In this document: piece by piece, positions 38,265 through 51,397 of the stretch
Numbering within the stretch: the first letter of the stretch is position 1
Layout of the letters: every line of letters starts with the position of its first letter
Origin: Burkholderiales bacterium RIFCSPLOWO2_02_FULL_57_36
GTDB lineage: Bacteria; Pseudomonadota; Gammaproteobacteria; Burkholderiales; Burkholderiaceae_D
Direction of reading: 5' to 3'
Length of the DNA stretch: 64,000 nucleotides
NCBI GenBank assembly: GCA_001770855.1
Contig: MESE01000094.1
Coordinates: 62,001 to 126,000, forward strand
The notes under the pieces: generated by a model
What the model was told of the DNA's origin: nothing
What the model saw: only the letters and a program-made list of their open reading frames with translations
The model's database searches: none
Program-made: the position numbers and the translations under genes

Positions 38265-39422
38265 ATGCGCATTGCAACCAACCTCGCAAGCTTGGGCATG
38301 CTCGCCGTATTGGCGGGATGTTCTGCGTTGTCTTCAATTAATCCATTCGCCAGCAAGGAAGCGCCGCGCAATCCGCCTGCTGAATTGGTGGATTTCAAAC
38401 CGACCATGACAGTCCGTACCGCGTGGTCGACTTCGATCGGAAGTTCGGGCGCATTTGTTTTTTCGCCTGCCGGCGCGAGCAACAGCATCTTTGCGGCAGC
38501 CGCAGACGGCTCGATCGTCCGGATGGAAGCTGCTACCGGTCGCACTTTGTGGCGTATCAATGCAGGCGTTCCTTTGACCGCAGGTGTTGGAAGCGACGGA
38601 GACACTGTCGCGGTAGTCGGTGAGAAGGGGCAGGTTCTGGCGTTTGACGGAGCGGGTAAATTGCGCTGGAAGGCGCAAGCCTCAAGCGAAGTGTTGTCAG
38701 CGCCTGCAGTCGGTCAGGGTTTGGTCATCGTGCGCAGCCTTGACAACCGGATTGCCGCGTTTGACGCAGAATCCGGCGCGCGGCGCTGGACCGTGCAGCG
38801 TACCGTGCCCCCGTTGACCTTGCGTACCGCGCCGGGAATTGTGATTTCAGGTTCGGCCGCTTTTGTGGCGATGCCGGGCGGCAGATTGTTGGCACTCACG
38901 TTGTCAAATGGCGGTCCGATTTGGGAAGTGGCCGTAGGAGATCCGCGCGGAGCAACGGAGTTGGAGCGCGTTACGGATGTATCAGGCGCACCGGTGGTGC
39001 TGGGAAGAGACGTATGCGCAGTGGCTTATCAGGGGCGTATCGGTTGCGTTGATGCGCTTACCGGCGCTACACGCTGGGCCAAGGAGTTTTCCAGCGTCGC
39101 AGGTGTGGCGGGAGACGAACGTTTCGTGTTTGGCGCTGACGAACGTAGTGTAGTGAATGCGTTCACGCGCGATACCGGCGCCAGCGTTTGGAGCAACAAC
39201 AAGTTGGCAAACCGCGGTTTGTCGGCGCCCGCTTCGTTCGGCAGGGCAGTGGCGATCGGCGATGCTCAAGGGTATGTTCATTTCCTGTCCCGAGAGGATG
39301 GATCTTTCATTGCGCGAACCGGCACCGATGGCAGCCGGATTATTGCGGCTCCTCTGGTATTCGGCCCGAATTTGATTTTTCAGACACACGCGGGGACAGT
39401 AACTGCCTTCGCGGCAGACTAG
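38265..39422 (+). CDS. bamB: Outer membrane assembly lipoprotein BamB
   Basis: BamB is the beta-propeller lipoprotein of the BAM complex that inserts outer-membrane proteins. The ATG at 38265 has AAGGA 5 bases upstream and gives a signal with lipobox LAGC (Cys about residue 19). The mature protein (total 385 residues) shows repeated PQQ-like blades, for example [27 protein letters not shown] and [13 protein letters not shown]. Start positions further upstream would overlap the yfgM-like gene and destroy the signal peptide. Confidence 0.96.
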   Translation: MRIATNLASLGMLAVLAGCSALSSINPFASKEAPRNPPAELVDFKPTMTVRTAWSTSIGSSGAFVFSPAGASNSIFAAAADGSIVRMEAATGRTLWRINAGVPLTAGVGSDGDTVAVVGEKGQVLAFDGAGKLRWKAQASSEVLSAPAVGQGLVIVRSLDNRIAAFDAESGARRWTVQRTVPPLTLRTAPGIVISGSAAFVAMPGGRLLALTLSNGGPIWEVAVGDPRGATELERVTDVSGAPVVLGRDVCAVAYQGRIGCVDALTGATRWAKEFSSVAGVAGDERFVFGADERSVVNAFTRDTGASVWSNNKLANRGLSAPASFGRAVAIGDAQGYVHFLSREDGSFIARTGTDGSRIIAAPLVFGPNLIFQTHAGTVTAFAAD

Positions 39423-39429
39423 CGTATTG

Positions 39430-40773
39430 ATGAAACCGGTTATTGCCCTTGTAGGCCGACCTAACGTCGGGAAATCCACGCTGTTCAATCGGTTGACCCG
39501 GTCTCGTGATGCGCTCGTGGCCGATCTTCCCGGATTGACGCGTGATCGCCATTATGGTGAAGGCAGGGTTGGCGAGCGTCCGTTCCTGGTGATCGATACG
39601 GGCGGTTTCGAGCCGGTTGCAAAAGAAGGCATCATGCATGAAATGGCCAAGCAGACGAAGCAGGCCGTTGTTGAAGCGGATATCGTCATTTTTATTGTCG
39701 ATGGCCGTCAGGGACTGACGCCGCACGATAAAACCATTACCGATTTCCTGCGCAAATCCGGACGTTCCGTAATGCTTGTCGTCAATAAATCCGAAGGCAT
39801 GAAATATACATCGGTTGCGGCCGATTTTTATGAATTGGGCTTGGGCGACCCTTATGTCATTTCCGCAGCGCACGGCGACGGCGTCACGGACTTGGTGGAC
39901 GAGGCGCTGAACCTCGCGTTTGCGCAAAAGCCAAGTCAAGAAGATGAGTCCGAAAAAGCCGAGCGCGGCATCAAGATCGCAATCGTCGGCCGTCCGAATG
40001 TCGGAAAATCAACGCTCGTGAATACGCTTCTGGGCGAAGAACGGGTAATCGCATTCGACATGCCCGGAACCACGCGCGACTCCATCGAAATTCCGTTTGA
40101 GCGCGACGGCAAGCACTATACCTTGATCGATACCGCAGGAATACGTCGGCGGGGCAAGGTATTCGAAGCGATCGAAAAGTTCTCGGTCGTAAAAACCTTG
40201 CAATCGATTTCTGAAGCGAACGTTGTTTTGCTGCTTCTGGACGCGCAGCAGGATATCTCCGAACAGGATGCGCACATTGCCGGATTCGTGCTTGAGACAG
40301 GCCGCGCATTGGTGGTCGGCGTCAATAAATGGGATGGCCTGACCAGTGATCGGCGCGATGAAATCAAAATGGATATCGAGCGCAAGCTCAGTTTCCTATC
40401 CTTCGCGAAATTCCATTTTATTTCCGCAATCAAATCCACCGGCATCGGTCCGCTGATGAAATCGATCAATGCCGCATATGAGGCGGCAATGGCGAATTTG
40501 CCGACACCAAAACTTACCCGGGCCCTGATCGAGGCGGTTGAACATCAGCAGCCGCGGCGTAAAGGTTCGATCAGGCCTAAACTGCGTTATGCTCACCAAG
40601 GCGGTCAAAACCCTCCGATCATTGTGATTCACGGCAATGCGCTGGATGCCATCGACGCGAACTACAAGAGGTATTTAGAAAGCCACTTCCGCGAAACTTT
40701 TTCGCTGGTCGGCACTCCATTACGTATCGAATTGCGCTCCAGTAAAAACCCTTTTTCCAAGGGCGAAAAATAG
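39430..40773 (+). CDS. der: Ribosome-associated GTPase Der (EngA)
   Basis: Der has two GTPase domains in tandem and is needed for assembly of the 50S subunit. Both P-loops read [10 protein letters not shown] (about residues 9-18 and 184-193), with [16 protein letters not shown] switch motifs and NKSE/NKWD specificity motifs. A KH-like C-terminal domain ends the 447-residue protein. A TTG directly before the ATG at 39430 extends the frame by one codon but is not needed. It starts 7 bases after bamB. Confidence 0.98.
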   Translation: MKPVIALVGRPNVGKSTLFNRLTRSRDALVADLPGLTRDRHYGEGRVGERPFLVIDTGGFEPVAKEGIMHEMAKQTKQAVVEADIVIFIVDGRQGLTPHDKTITDFLRKSGRSVMLVVNKSEGMKYTSVAADFYELGLGDPYVISAAHGDGVTDLVDEALNLAFAQKPSQEDESEKAERGIKIAIVGRPNVGKSTLVNTLLGEERVIAFDMPGTTRDSIEIPFERDGKHYTLIDTAGIRRRGKVFEAIEKFSVVKTLQSISEANVVLLLLDAQQDISEQDAHIAGFVLETGRALVVGVNKWDGLTSDRRDEIKMDIERKLSFLSFAKFHFISAIKSTGIGPLMKSINAAYEAAMANLPTPKLTRALIEAVEHQQPRRKGSIRPKLRYAHQGGQNPPIIVIHGNALDAIDANYKRYLESHFRETFSLVGTPLRIELRSSKNPFSKGEK

Positions 40774-40899
40774 TTTCAGCGCACACGTTTGGCAATGAAC
40801 GTCAAAATGAATTACATTTGACATGCACAATTTCGCGAGACACTTGAAAACATTCCAAATGTCTCCACCTCCTAATCACAACAACACAATGGAGTTTCC

Positions 40900-41136
40900 A
40901 TGAGCAACAAAGGGCAATTGTTACAAGACCCCTTCCTCAACGCATTACGCAAAGAGCATGTTCCTGTTTCGATCTATCTGGTCAACGGAATCAAACTCCA
41001 AGGGCATATTGAATCATTCGATCAATATGTGGTTCTCCTGCGCAATACAGTAACGCAGATGGTTTACAAACACGCCATTTCCACCGTTGTGCCAGCTCGC
41101 GCCGTCAGCCTGAATCTTGATTCGGAAGCCGAATAA
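40900..41136 (+). CDS. hfq: RNA chaperone Hfq
   Basis: The Sm-like hexameric RNA chaperone that pairs small RNAs with their targets. The 78-residue protein has the full Sm1 ([26 protein letters not shown] in shortened form, residues about 9-35) and the Sm2 motif YKHAIST (about 55-61); the C-terminal tail is short, as is common in betaproteobacteria. The ribosome site GGAG lies 6 bases upstream. The 126-base gap before it carries a perfect -35 hexamer TTGACA at 40818 without a convincing -10, so its own promoter is likely but not placed. Confidence 0.98.
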   Translation: MSNKGQLLQDPFLNALRKEHVPVSIYLVNGIKLQGHIESFDQYVVLLRNTVTQMVYKHAISTVVPARAVSLNLDSEAE

Positions 41137-41175
41137 TGCCGTATGGGCCGCTAACCTGATGCGTCAAACCCTGAT

Positions 41176-42309
41176 ATGCGCGCGGCATTAGTCGGCGTCG
41201 ACTTCGGCAAGGGTGACTTTGATGCGAGTCTTGCCGAACTCTCCTTGCTCGCCAAGTCGGCTGGAGCAGATCCAATTGCAACTGTTGTGGGCAAGCGTGC
41301 AAGTCCTGATGCGGCCTTCTTCGTCGGCTCCGGCAAAGCGGATGAAATTGCGCGTGCGGCGGTTGAGCACCAAGCCGACATCATAATTTTCAATCATGCA
41401 TTGTCCCCGGCACAGCAGCGAAACCTGGAACGGCATCTGAACGTTCGCGTAGTCGACCGTACCAGCCTCATACTTGACATTTTTGCTCAACGCGCAAAAA
41501 GCCACGAGGGGAAAATCCAGGTTGAACTTGCACAGCTTCAGCATCTGGCAACTCGATTGATCCGCGGATGGACCCATCTTGAGCGTCAAAAGGGCGGTAT
41601 CGGCTTGCGCGGACCGGGCGAAACGCAGCTTGAAACGGATCGACGTTTGCTGGGTGACCGGGTCAAGGCATTGCGGACCAAGCTGGATAAACTGCATCGG
41701 CAACGGGCGACGCAGAGACGGGCCAGAGGGCGCAGCAATACCTTTTCGGTGTCCCTGGTCGGATATACCAATGCGGGTAAATCGACGTTATTCAATGCGC
41801 TGACCAAGGCGCAGGCATACGCGGCCGATCAGTTGTTTGCGACGCTGGACACAACCTCGCGCCGCATCTATCTCGGCGAGGCCGGAAATGCGGTGATTTC
41901 GGATACGGTCGGCTTTATACGCGAATTGCCGCACCAGTTGGTCGCCGCTTTTCGTGCAACGCTGGAAGAAACGATTCATGCGGATTTGCTGCTGCATGTG
42001 GTCGATGCGGCAAGTCCGGTACGCATGGAACAGATCGAGCAGGTCAATATGGTGCTCAAGGAAATCGGCGCCGATCATATTCCACAGATTCTGATTTGGA
42101 ACAAGATTGATGCCGCCGGGCTAGATCCTGCCGTTGAACGTGACGAATATGCTAAAATTCGACGGGTTTTTATCAGTGCTCAGGCTGGGGATGGTTTGGA
42201 TTTTCTTCGGCAGGCCATAGCGGAATATGCGGCAGCGCGGGCAACTGGCGCTATTGATCGCATGCCGGCCGATGGGCCGGACAGCATTTGTTTTACGAAC
42301 CCCAATTAG
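41176..42309 (+). CDS. hflX: Ribosome-associated GTPase HflX
   Basis: HflX is a GTPase that splits stalled ribosomes, especially under heat stress. The N-terminal nucleotide-binding domain (GKRASPDAAFFVGSGKADEI) and the glycine-rich helical linker (ERQKGGIGLRGPGETQLE) precede the G domain, with P-loop GYTNAGKSTLFN (about residues 196-207), switch DTVGFIRELP and NKID. The 377-residue size is normal for betaproteobacteria. It lies between hfq and hflK as in most proteobacteria. Confidence 0.97.
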   Translation: MRAALVGVDFGKGDFDASLAELSLLAKSAGADPIATVVGKRASPDAAFFVGSGKADEIARAAVEHQADIIIFNHALSPAQQRNLERHLNVRVVDRTSLILDIFAQRAKSHEGKIQVELAQLQHLATRLIRGWTHLERQKGGIGLRGPGETQLETDRRLLGDRVKALRTKLDKLHRQRATQRRARGRSNTFSVSLVGYTNAGKSTLFNALTKAQAYAADQLFATLDTTSRRIYLGEAGNAVISDTVGFIRELPHQLVAAFRATLEETIHADLLLHVVDAASPVRMEQIEQVNMVLKEIGADHIPQILIWNKIDAAGLDPAVERDEYAKIRRVFISAQAGDGLDFLRQAIAEYAAARATGAIDRMPADGPDSICFTNPN

Positions 42310-42347
42310 CATTCCAACTTATTTCTCTTTAGCCGGACCGCGATAGA

Positions 42348-43637
42348 ATGCTTGCTTCCCTGATTAAAAAATTTGGATTGAAATTTTCTTTGAACGATCC
42401 CCGCTGGGGCCGCGGTTCTCAAAACGACGATCAACGTCAGGGCCAGGGCGGCAAGAAGCCAAACGATGGCCCACCCGACCTCGATCAGCTGTGGCGCGAT
42501 TTTAATCAGCGCCTGAATCGGCTGTTCGGCAATAAGAACGGCGGCGGTGGAGACTCCGGCGGCGGCGGATTTAATCCCGACATGAAAGGCGCCGGCATCG
42601 GCGTGGGCCTGGTTGCGGTAGTCATCCTTTTTCTGTGGCTGGTAAGCGGTTTCTTTATCGTTCAGGAAGGTCAGACCGGCGTGGTAATGACCTTCGGAAA
42701 ATACAGTCAATCAACCCCTGCCGGTTTTAACTGGCGCTGGCCTTATCCGATACAGAGTCATGAGACGGTCAATGTGTCGCAGGTTCGAACCGTCGAGGTT
42801 GGTTATCGGGGCAACATCAGAAACAAACAGCCCAAAGAATCGCTGATGCTGACAGAGGATGAAAATATCATCGATATCCAGTTTGCCGTACAGTACCGGT
42901 TGAAAAGCGCGGCTGACTGGGTCTTCAATAATCGCGGCCAGGAAGAGATGGTCAAGCAAGTCGCCGAGACCTCTATTCGCGAAGTGGTCGGCAAAAGCAA
43001 AATGGATTTCGTGCTTTACGAAGGGCGTGAGAAAGTCGCTTTCGACACCAGTCAACTGATGCAGCAAATTCTCGATAGTTATAAGTCTGGAGCCCAGGTC
43101 AGCGCGGTCACCATGCAGGGCGTTCAGCCGCCCGAGCAGGTACAGGCGGCATTCGACGATGCGGTCAGGGCCGGTCAGGATCGCGAACGTCAGAAAAATG
43201 AAGGTCAGGCATATGCGAACGAAGTGATACCGAAGGCACGCGGCGCCGCTGCCCGCCTGATGCAAGAATCGGAAGGATACCGTTCACGCATCACCGCCAA
43301 TGCGCAAGGTGAGGCATCGCGGTTCAAGCAAGTGATGGTCGAATACCAAAAGGCGCCGGGAGTCACACGTGATCGCCTGTATCTGGAAACCATGCAACAG
43401 ATTTTTGCCAACACGACCAAGGTCATGATCGATACGAAAAGCGGGAACAACTTGCTATATCTGCCTTTGGACAAGCTGATTTCCCAAACCGGGGCAGGCA
43501 ACGCGGGCGCCCCACAATCGAACCCGCCTGCCGCGGCGGCGCAGGCTGCTGATGTTCCGCAAGCTTCGGATGCGCAACGCCTGAGGGACGTTCGCACGCG
43601 CGAAAGCCGTGATTCACGCGAGCGGGAGGCAAGATAA
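42348..43637 (+). CDS. hflK: FtsH modulator HflK
   Basis: HflK and HflC form a large membrane cage around the FtsH protease and limit its access to membrane substrates. This 429-residue protein has a Gly/Asn/Asp-rich cytoplasmic N-terminus (about residues 15-85), one membrane helix (about 86-108) and a PHB/SPFH domain on the periplasmic side (about 110-300). The C-terminal tail after about 375 is Ala/Pro-rich and ends in a run of alternating Arg, Asp, Ser and Glu. Its stop overlaps the hflC start by one base. Confidence 0.96.
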   Translation: MLASLIKKFGLKFSLNDPRWGRGSQNDDQRQGQGGKKPNDGPPDLDQLWRDFNQRLNRLFGNKNGGGGDSGGGGFNPDMKGAGIGVGLVAVVILFLWLVSGFFIVQEGQTGVVMTFGKYSQSTPAGFNWRWPYPIQSHETVNVSQVRTVEVGYRGNIRNKQPKESLMLTEDENIIDIQFAVQYRLKSAADWVFNNRGQEEMVKQVAETSIREVVGKSKMDFVLYEGREKVAFDTSQLMQQILDSYKSGAQVSAVTMQGVQPPEQVQAAFDDAVRAGQDRERQKNEGQAYANEVIPKARGAAARLMQESEGYRSRITANAQGEASRFKQVMVEYQKAPGVTRDRLYLETMQQIFANTTKVMIDTKSGNNLLYLPLDKLISQTGAGNAGAPQSNPPAAAAQAADVPQASDAQRLRDVRTRESRDSREREAR

Positions 43638-44527
43638 TGAATCGTCTTGTTTCGTACTCGATTGCAGCGTTGATTGGCCTGCTGATACTGTCGTCAACAT
43701 TGTTCCTGGTCGATCAGCGCCAATATGCGGTGGTATTCGCGCTTGGTGAAGTGAAAAAGGTGATCAGCGAACCTGGTCTGCATTTCAAGCTGCCGCCACC
43801 GTTCCAGAACGTGATTTTCATGGACAAGCGCATTCTGACTCTGGATACGCCGGATGCGGATCGCTTCATCACTGCGGAGAAAAAGAACATTCTGGTCGAC
43901 GCCTACGTGAAATGGAAAATCTCCGAGCCGAGACTGTTTTTTGTCAGCTTCGGAGGAGATGAACGCCGCATGCAGGACCGGATGGCGCAAATAATAAAAG
44001 CGGCACTGAATGAGGAAATCACCAAGCGTACGGTACGCGAAGTCATTTCGGGCGAGCGTGGTGCGGTCATGGCCGCAGTCAACAAGAAAGTATCCGACGA
44101 AGCAAAGCAGATCGGTGTCGACATCGTCGACGTGCGTTTGAAGCGTGTGGATTACGTGGACCAGATCAATGCGTCGGTATATGAACGGATGAAATCCGAG
44201 CGTGCTCGTGTGGCGAATGAATTGCGGTCAACCGGTTTTGCGGAATCGGAAAAAATTCGCGCGGATGCGGATAGGCAGCGCACAGTGATTCTTGCCGAGG
44301 CTTACCGCGATGCGGAAACCATTCGCGGCGATGGCGATGCCAAGGCGGCGCAGGTTTATTCGCAGGCTTTCGGTCAAAGTCCGGAGTTTTACAAGTTTTA
44401 TCGCAGCCTTGAAGCTTACCGCGCCAGCTTCAAGGATCGTAACGATATGCTGGTTATTGATCCAAATTCCGAGTTCTTCAGATATTTCAAAGGCAGTCCG
44501 CCAGTCAGCGGCGCGAAGGCGAAGTAA
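43637..44527 (+). CDS. hflC: FtsH modulator HflC
   Basis: The partner of HflK in the FtsH-associated cage. The 296-residue protein has an uncleaved N-terminal membrane anchor (about residues 6-25) and a PHB/SPFH domain (about 26-190), followed by a long helix (ERMKSERARVANELRSTG). The C-terminal region contains the family block RSLEAYRASF. The start directly follows hflK with an AGGCAAGA site upstream, so the two are translated together and made in equal amounts. Confidence 0.97.
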   Translation: MNRLVSYSIAALIGLLILSSTLFLVDQRQYAVVFALGEVKKVISEPGLHFKLPPPFQNVIFMDKRILTLDTPDADRFITAEKKNILVDAYVKWKISEPRLFFVSFGGDERRMQDRMAQIIKAALNEEITKRTVREVISGERGAVMAAVNKKVSDEAKQIGVDIVDVRLKRVDYVDQINASVYERMKSERARVANELRSTGFAESEKIRADADRQRTVILAEAYRDAETIRGDGDAKAAQVYSQAFGQSPEFYKFYRSLEAYRASFKDRNDMLVIDPNSEFFRYFKGSPPVSGAKAK

Positions 44528-44742
44528 TTCAGGCACTGTGAAATATTCGCGTCCCCTTGCATTCGAATTGGTGCACATCTGTGATGGCGCCAATTTTCGT
44601 TTTTTGCTGAAGCGGGGACAGCGGACGCTTGATCGCAGTACCCGATTTCAGGTGGCGGCAATGCAATGACAATAGCGCTGCAACCATCTGCGATACTTGT
44701 CGTGCCGGTCCAATTCCTTTTTTGACGCAGTCCATCTTCCGT
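44528..44742 (+). other. hflC-hisZ spacer without the usual DUF2065 gene
   Basis: In many betaproteobacteria a small membrane protein (DUF2065) sits between hflC and hisZ. Here the 215 bases hold no hydrophobic reading frame. The only open frame is a GTG at 44538 giving 43 residues, with a DGANFRF stretch that faintly recalls the DUF2065 motif DGxIRF. I do not call it a gene. Confidence 0.5.
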
Positions 44743-47204
<2,462 letters not shown>

Positions 47205-47225
47205 TTCAAACTTAAAGGAACCGAA

Positions 47226-47774
47226 GTGCCGGTATCGAGCGACAAGGATCTCTGGGTGAGTTGGGATGAATATCACCGGGCGATCGAGACACTGGCATTG
47301 CGCGTGCATGAGTCCGGCTGGAAATTCGATCAGGTGTTGTGTCTGGCTCGCGGCGGTCTGAGGCCGGGCGATGTATTTTCCAGGATCTTTAATGTACCGC
47401 TGGCAATTCTTTCCGTCAGTTCCTACCGTGAAGAAGCCGGCACCGTGCAGGGCGATCTCGACATCGCGAAGCATATTACGCTGACCAAGGGATCGTTGTC
47501 CGGAAAAATTTTACTGGTGGATGACCTGGTGGATTCGGGTGTCACGCTAGCCGGGATACAGGATCATTTGAGATCGCATTTCCCGGCCGTGACGGATCTG
47601 AAGACGGCTGTTATCTGGTACAAGGCGTGTTCGACTGTACGTCCGGATTTTTATCTGGAATATTTGGATGCCAATCCATGGATACATCAGCCGTTTGAAG
47701 AGTACGACAGCTTGGGCCCGCACCAGTTGGCAGTGCGATTGAAGAAAAACGAAAGCAGTGAAGATTCAGTTTGA
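47226..47774 (+). CDS. Purine-type phosphoribosyltransferase
   Basis: A type I phosphoribosyltransferase of 182 residues. The PRPP-binding motif is ILLVDDLVDSGVTLAG (about residues 98-113) and the N-terminal part has CLARGGLRPGDVFSR. The sequence is closest in pattern to bacterial xanthine/hypoxanthine-guanine salvage enzymes, and the place next to purA agrees with purine salvage. The exact base is not decided. The start is a GTG at 47226 with a strong AAAGGA site 5 bases upstream. A terminator follows after about 50 bases. Confidence 0.88.
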   Translation: MPVSSDKDLWVSWDEYHRAIETLALRVHESGWKFDQVLCLARGGLRPGDVFSRIFNVPLAILSVSSYREEAGTVQGDLDIAKHITLTKGSLSGKILLVDDLVDSGVTLAGIQDHLRSHFPAVTDLKTAVIWYKACSTVRPDFYLEYLDANPWIHQPFEEYDSLGPHQLAVRLKKNESSEDSV

Positions 47775-47822
47775 TTGACATGAAAACCGGGACGGCGGAC
47801 ATGAAACGCACTCCCAAAAAAG

Positions 47823-47852
47823 AAAAACCCGTTGACGAATCAACGGGTTTTT
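47823..47852. terminator. Bidirectional terminator between purA operon and tRNA-Leu
   Basis: AAAAACCCGTTGA (47823-47835) pairs perfectly with TCAACGGGTTTTT (47840-47852) around a CGAA loop. It ends the rightward purA transcript and the leftward tRNA-Leu transcript. Confidence 0.93.
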
Positions 47853-47861
47853 CTAGCAACT

Positions 47862-47946
47862 TGGTGCCCACGGAGGGACTCGAACCCCCACACCTTGCGG
47901 CACATGGACCTGAACCATGCGCGTCTACCAATTCCGCCACGTGGGC
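47862..47946 (-). tRNA. tRNA-Leu, anticodon CAG
   Basis: A complete class II tRNA with encoded CCA. The acceptor stem GCCCACG/CGTGGGC closes, the anticodon loop TTCAGGT reads CAG (CUG codons), a variable arm GCCGCAAGGTG is present, and the T arm carries GGTTCGAGTCC. It has its own consensus promoter upstream and a terminator directly behind. Confidence 0.97.
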
Positions 47947-47962
47947 ATTACGAAAGACAGCG

Positions 47963-47990
47963 ATTATAGCGTAAAACGTCCGGAAGTCAA
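47963..47990 (-). promoter_or_regulatory. Sigma-70 promoter of tRNA-Leu
   Basis: On the minus strand TTGACT (47985-47990) and a perfect TATAAT (47963-47968) are 16 bp apart. Transcription would start about 7 bases later and reach the mature 5' end of the tRNA (47946) within about 10 bases. Confidence 0.85.
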
Positions 47991-48097
47991 TTCGTAACCG
48001 TGAATGAATGCACTTGAAGGCGTAGTGTTTTCGGCAAACTTAATTCAGCTCCGATACACTAAGCTTCATACCGATTAACCCTAAATGAAACACCCAT

Positions 48098-50527
48098 TTG
48101 AGCCAATTTCCCTACACAATCCCTAGCCGCGAGGAAATTCTCGGTATTTTGCGCACCGCTACCGAGCCGAAGGACATTACGTCGCTGGCCATGGCGCTTG
48201 GCGTCGATCCGGACGAACTGGACGGCTTGACGCGCCGCGTTAATGCGATGGAGCGCGATGGTCAGATCAAGCCGAATCGTTCCGGGCATTACCAGTTGGC
48301 GCATCTGCCCAATTTTATCGAAGGGCGGGTCAGCAGTCATCGGGACGGCTACGGCTTTTTGATTCCAGATGACGGCGGCGACGATGTATTTCTTCCCGAA
48401 AAGGAAATGCAAAAAGTATTGCATGGCGATCGTGTACAGGCTCGTATTGTCGGCACCGACCGGCGCGGACGTCCTGAAGGTACGATCGTGGAAGTTGTCA
48501 CGAGAGCCAATAGCCATGTGATCGGCCGTTTGCTCAACGAGAATGGCGCCTGGATTATCGTGCCGGAAGACAAACGCATCGGCCAGGACATCTTGTTGGC
48601 CGGGTCTCCCGGCAAAGCCAAAACGGGACAAGTCGTCAGCGTGGAATTGACCGAGCAGCCGTCACGATACACGCAGCCGGTCGGCAGAATCGTCGAGGTA
48701 TTGGGCGACATCGATGATCCTGGAATGGAGATCGAGATTGCGGTACGCAAGTATGGCGTTCCCCATGAATTCTCCGAAGGGGCAAAAAAACTGGCGGCCA
48801 AGCTGCCTGGCGAAGTCCGTCCCGCCGACCTGGCGGACCGGGTTGATTTACGCGATGTACCCATGGTGACGATCGATGGCGAAGATGCACGCGACTTCGA
48901 CGATGCGGTTTATTGCGAGCCGATCAAGATCGGCCGCAGCATCGGATACAGGCTGATTGTCGCCATCGCCGACGTCAGCCATTACGTCAAACCCGGCGAT
49001 GCGATCGATGCCGATGCGCTTGAGCGCAGCACTTCAGTGTATTTTCCGCGCCGCGTGATACCGATGCTGCCGGAGAAGCTGTCAAACGGACTTTGCTCGT
49101 TGAATCCTGCGGTCGATCGATTGACTCTGGTGTGCGATGCCGTTATCACAGCCAAGGGCGAGATCAAGGCTTATCAGTTTTACCCTGCAGTCATTCATTC
49201 GGCTGCACGCCTGACCTATACCGAAGTGGCCACCATATTGGCCAACACCAAAGGCACGGAAGCGGCGAAACGACCGGGGCTGGTGCCGCATCTGTTGCAT
49301 CTATACGAAGTGTTCCAGGCACTGCTGCAGGCCCGGCAGGCTCGAGGTGCGATCGATTTCGAAACCACGGAGACATATATCGTATGCAATGCGGTGGGTA
49401 AGATCGAACAGATCCTGCCGCGAACCCGCAATGATGCACACAGGCTGATCGAGGAATGCATGCTCGCCGCCAACGTATGCGCGGCGGATCTGCTGGAGCG
49501 TCACAAGCATCCCGGCGTATACCGGGTGCATGCCGGGCCGACCAAGGAAAAACTTACCCAGTTGCGGACTTTCCTGAAACAGCTGGGATTGCATCTGGGT
49601 GGCGGCGATACGCCGTCCGCGTCCGACTATGCGGAACTGATGCCGAAGATCAAGATCAGGCCTGATGCCGTACTGCTGCAGACAATGCTGCTTCGTTCAA
49701 TGCAGCAAGCTGTCTACAGCCCCGACAACATCGGGCATTTCGGTTTGTCTTACGAAGCCTATGCTCATTTCACCAGCCCGATTCGCCGCTACCCGGATTT
49801 GCTGACCCATCGTGCGATCAAGGCGATTCTGCAAGGCAAACGTTATGATCCGAAGAGTATCGACACCAGTTTGCTGAATACGATGCTGTCTCCTGCCGCA
49901 CGCAAGATGCAGGCGCAGGATAAGGCAAAAGGGAAGAAGAAGCATGAAGGCGAACTCGCGATATGGGAAGCGCTCGGTATCCATTGTTCGGCCAATGAGC
50001 GCAGGGCTGACGAAGCCTCGCGCGATGTCGAGGCATGGCTCAAGTGTTATTTCATCCGTGACAAGCTTGGTGAAGAATTTACCGGCACCATCTCCGGTGT
50101 CGCGACATTCGGCATCTTTGTGCAGCTCGATGCTTTGTTCATAGAAGGATTGGTGCATGTCACTGAATTGGGCGCGGATTATTTCCAATACGACGAAGCG
50201 CGCCATGAATTGCGTGCCGAGCGCACCGGAATGCGCTATCAACTTACGGATCGGGTGACGGTGCAGGTCAGTCGTGTCGATCTGGACGCGCGCAAGATTG
50301 ATTTAAGACTGGTCAGCCAACCGGGCATCAAGACTTTACTGAAGAACGAGGCCCGCCGCGCTGATGCGGAACAGTCCGGGCGGGATAAAAAGAAAAAATC
50401 GGGTTCCGCTTCAAAAACTGCAGTGGCCGGAAAACCCGCCAAGGCAAAGCGATCACGTTCCGTTCCATCGCCGGATAAATCGCGTCCTGCCAAAACACAA
50501 GCAAAACCGGGTAAAAAGAAACGATAA
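48098..50527 (+). CDS. rnr: Ribonuclease R
   Basis: A processive 3'-5' exoribonuclease (809 residues) that degrades structured RNA and works with tmRNA. Domains in order: an N-terminal helix-turn-helix (about 8-70), cold-shock domains (about 75-230), the RNB catalytic domain with the acidic cluster [12 protein letters not shown] (about 263-274), an S1 domain (about 645-725) and a basic tail of about 70 residues. The start is a TTG at 48098: an in-frame TGA lies just upstream (48086) and no ATG fits. The tail's Lys/Arg run is usual for RNase R. rlmB follows after 2 bases. Confidence 0.97.
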   Translation: MSQFPYTIPSREEILGILRTATEPKDITSLAMALGVDPDELDGLTRRVNAMERDGQIKPNRSGHYQLAHLPNFIEGRVSSHRDGYGFLIPDDGGDDVFLPEKEMQKVLHGDRVQARIVGTDRRGRPEGTIVEVVTRANSHVIGRLLNENGAWIIVPEDKRIGQDILLAGSPGKAKTGQVVSVELTEQPSRYTQPVGRIVEVLGDIDDPGMEIEIAVRKYGVPHEFSEGAKKLAAKLPGEVRPADLADRVDLRDVPMVTIDGEDARDFDDAVYCEPIKIGRSIGYRLIVAIADVSHYVKPGDAIDADALERSTSVYFPRRVIPMLPEKLSNGLCSLNPAVDRLTLVCDAVITAKGEIKAYQFYPAVIHSAARLTYTEVATILANTKGTEAAKRPGLVPHLLHLYEVFQALLQARQARGAIDFETTETYIVCNAVGKIEQILPRTRNDAHRLIEECMLAANVCAADLLERHKHPGVYRVHAGPTKEKLTQLRTFLKQLGLHLGGGDTPSASDYAELMPKIKIRPDAVLLQTMLLRSMQQAVYSPDNIGHFGLSYEAYAHFTSPIRRYPDLLTHRAIKAILQGKRYDPKSIDTSLLNTMLSPAARKMQAQDKAKGKKKHEGELAIWEALGIHCSANERRADEASRDVEAWLKCYFIRDKLGEEFTGTISGVATFGIFVQLDALFIEGLVHVTELGADYFQYDEARHELRAERTGMRYQLTDRVTVQVSRVDLDARKIDLRLVSQPGIKTLLKNEARRADAEQSGRDKKKKSGSASKTAVAGKPAKAKRSRSVPSPDKSRPAKTQAKPGKKKR

Positions 50528-50529
50528 AA

Positions 50530-51270
50530 ATGAAAAGCAAAATGATTTTCGGCTTTCACGCCGTCACTGCGCGCTTGCGCCATGAAGCATCGACGGTCGA
50601 GGAGATCTATATCGATGCAGGCCGCCACGATCGGCGCATGCAGGAGCTGATACGTGCCGCGCAGGCCGCCAATGTGCGCATTATCCAGGCCGATGACCAA
50701 CGTCTTAACAGTATTGTCGGAACCCGGCGCCATCAGGGCGTGGTCGCAAAAGCGGGCGAGCTTTCGCTGGCGCGAAATCTGGATGAATTGCTCGACGCAA
50801 TCGTCGGACCGCCATTGCTGCTGATACTTGACGGAATAACCGATCCTCACAATCTGGGTGCCTGTCTGCGGGTTGCCGATGGTGCCGGGGCACATGCGGT
50901 GATTGCGCCGAAAGACCGCGCGGTCGGCCTGAATGCGACTGCGGCAAAGGTTGCCAGCGGCGCGGCGGAAACCGTTCCTTATATTACGGTCACCAATCTG
51001 GCCCGTACCATGCGCGAACTCAAGGAGCGCGATATCTGGCTGATCGGCACCACCGAGGATGCGGAAAAAGACCTGTATGAGGCTGATTTTTCCGGGGCGG
51101 CCGCGATCGTGATGGGATCGGAAGGCGAGGGCATGCGCCGCTTGACGCGTGAGACCTGCGACATTCTGGTAAGCGTTCCAATGTTCGGTTCGGTAGAAAG
51201 CCTGAACGTGTCGGTTGCGTCCGGAGTCTGCCTGTACGAGGCGCGCCGACAGCGCATCGCAAAGACCTGA
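50530..51270 (+). CDS. rlmB: 23S rRNA (guanosine-2251-2'-O)-methyltransferase RlmB
   Basis: A SPOUT-class methyltransferase that makes Gm2251 in the peptidyl-transferase P loop. The 246-residue protein has an N-terminal L30e-like substrate domain (about 1-80) and a SPOUT knot domain with [29 protein letters not shown] and [22 protein letters not shown], the three family motifs. It directly follows rnr, as in many proteobacteria. Confidence 0.97.
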   Translation: MKSKMIFGFHAVTARLRHEASTVEEIYIDAGRHDRRMQELIRAAQAANVRIIQADDQRLNSIVGTRRHQGVVAKAGELSLARNLDELLDAIVGPPLLLILDGITDPHNLGACLRVADGAGAHAVIAPKDRAVGLNATAAKVASGAAETVPYITVTNLARTMRELKERDIWLIGTTEDAEKDLYEADFSGAAAIVMGSEGEGMRRLTRETCDILVSVPMFGSVESLNVSVASGVCLYEARRQRIAKT

Positions 51271-51397
51271 ACGCTCTCGAATATCAAAAAAAGACATTCA
51301 ATTTCGATATGAGAAGCGCTTGTTGAACGGTGTTACCCAAGCAAAGGGTTTCCGAACAGGCTAACATTACACGTTCAAGTAATTTTCGGCCAATCTC

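Noticed and set aside
44292-44669. Frame through the end of hflC into the spacer
   Set aside because: Mostly inside hflC in another frame; the 43 codons beyond hflC match no family and have no ribosome site.
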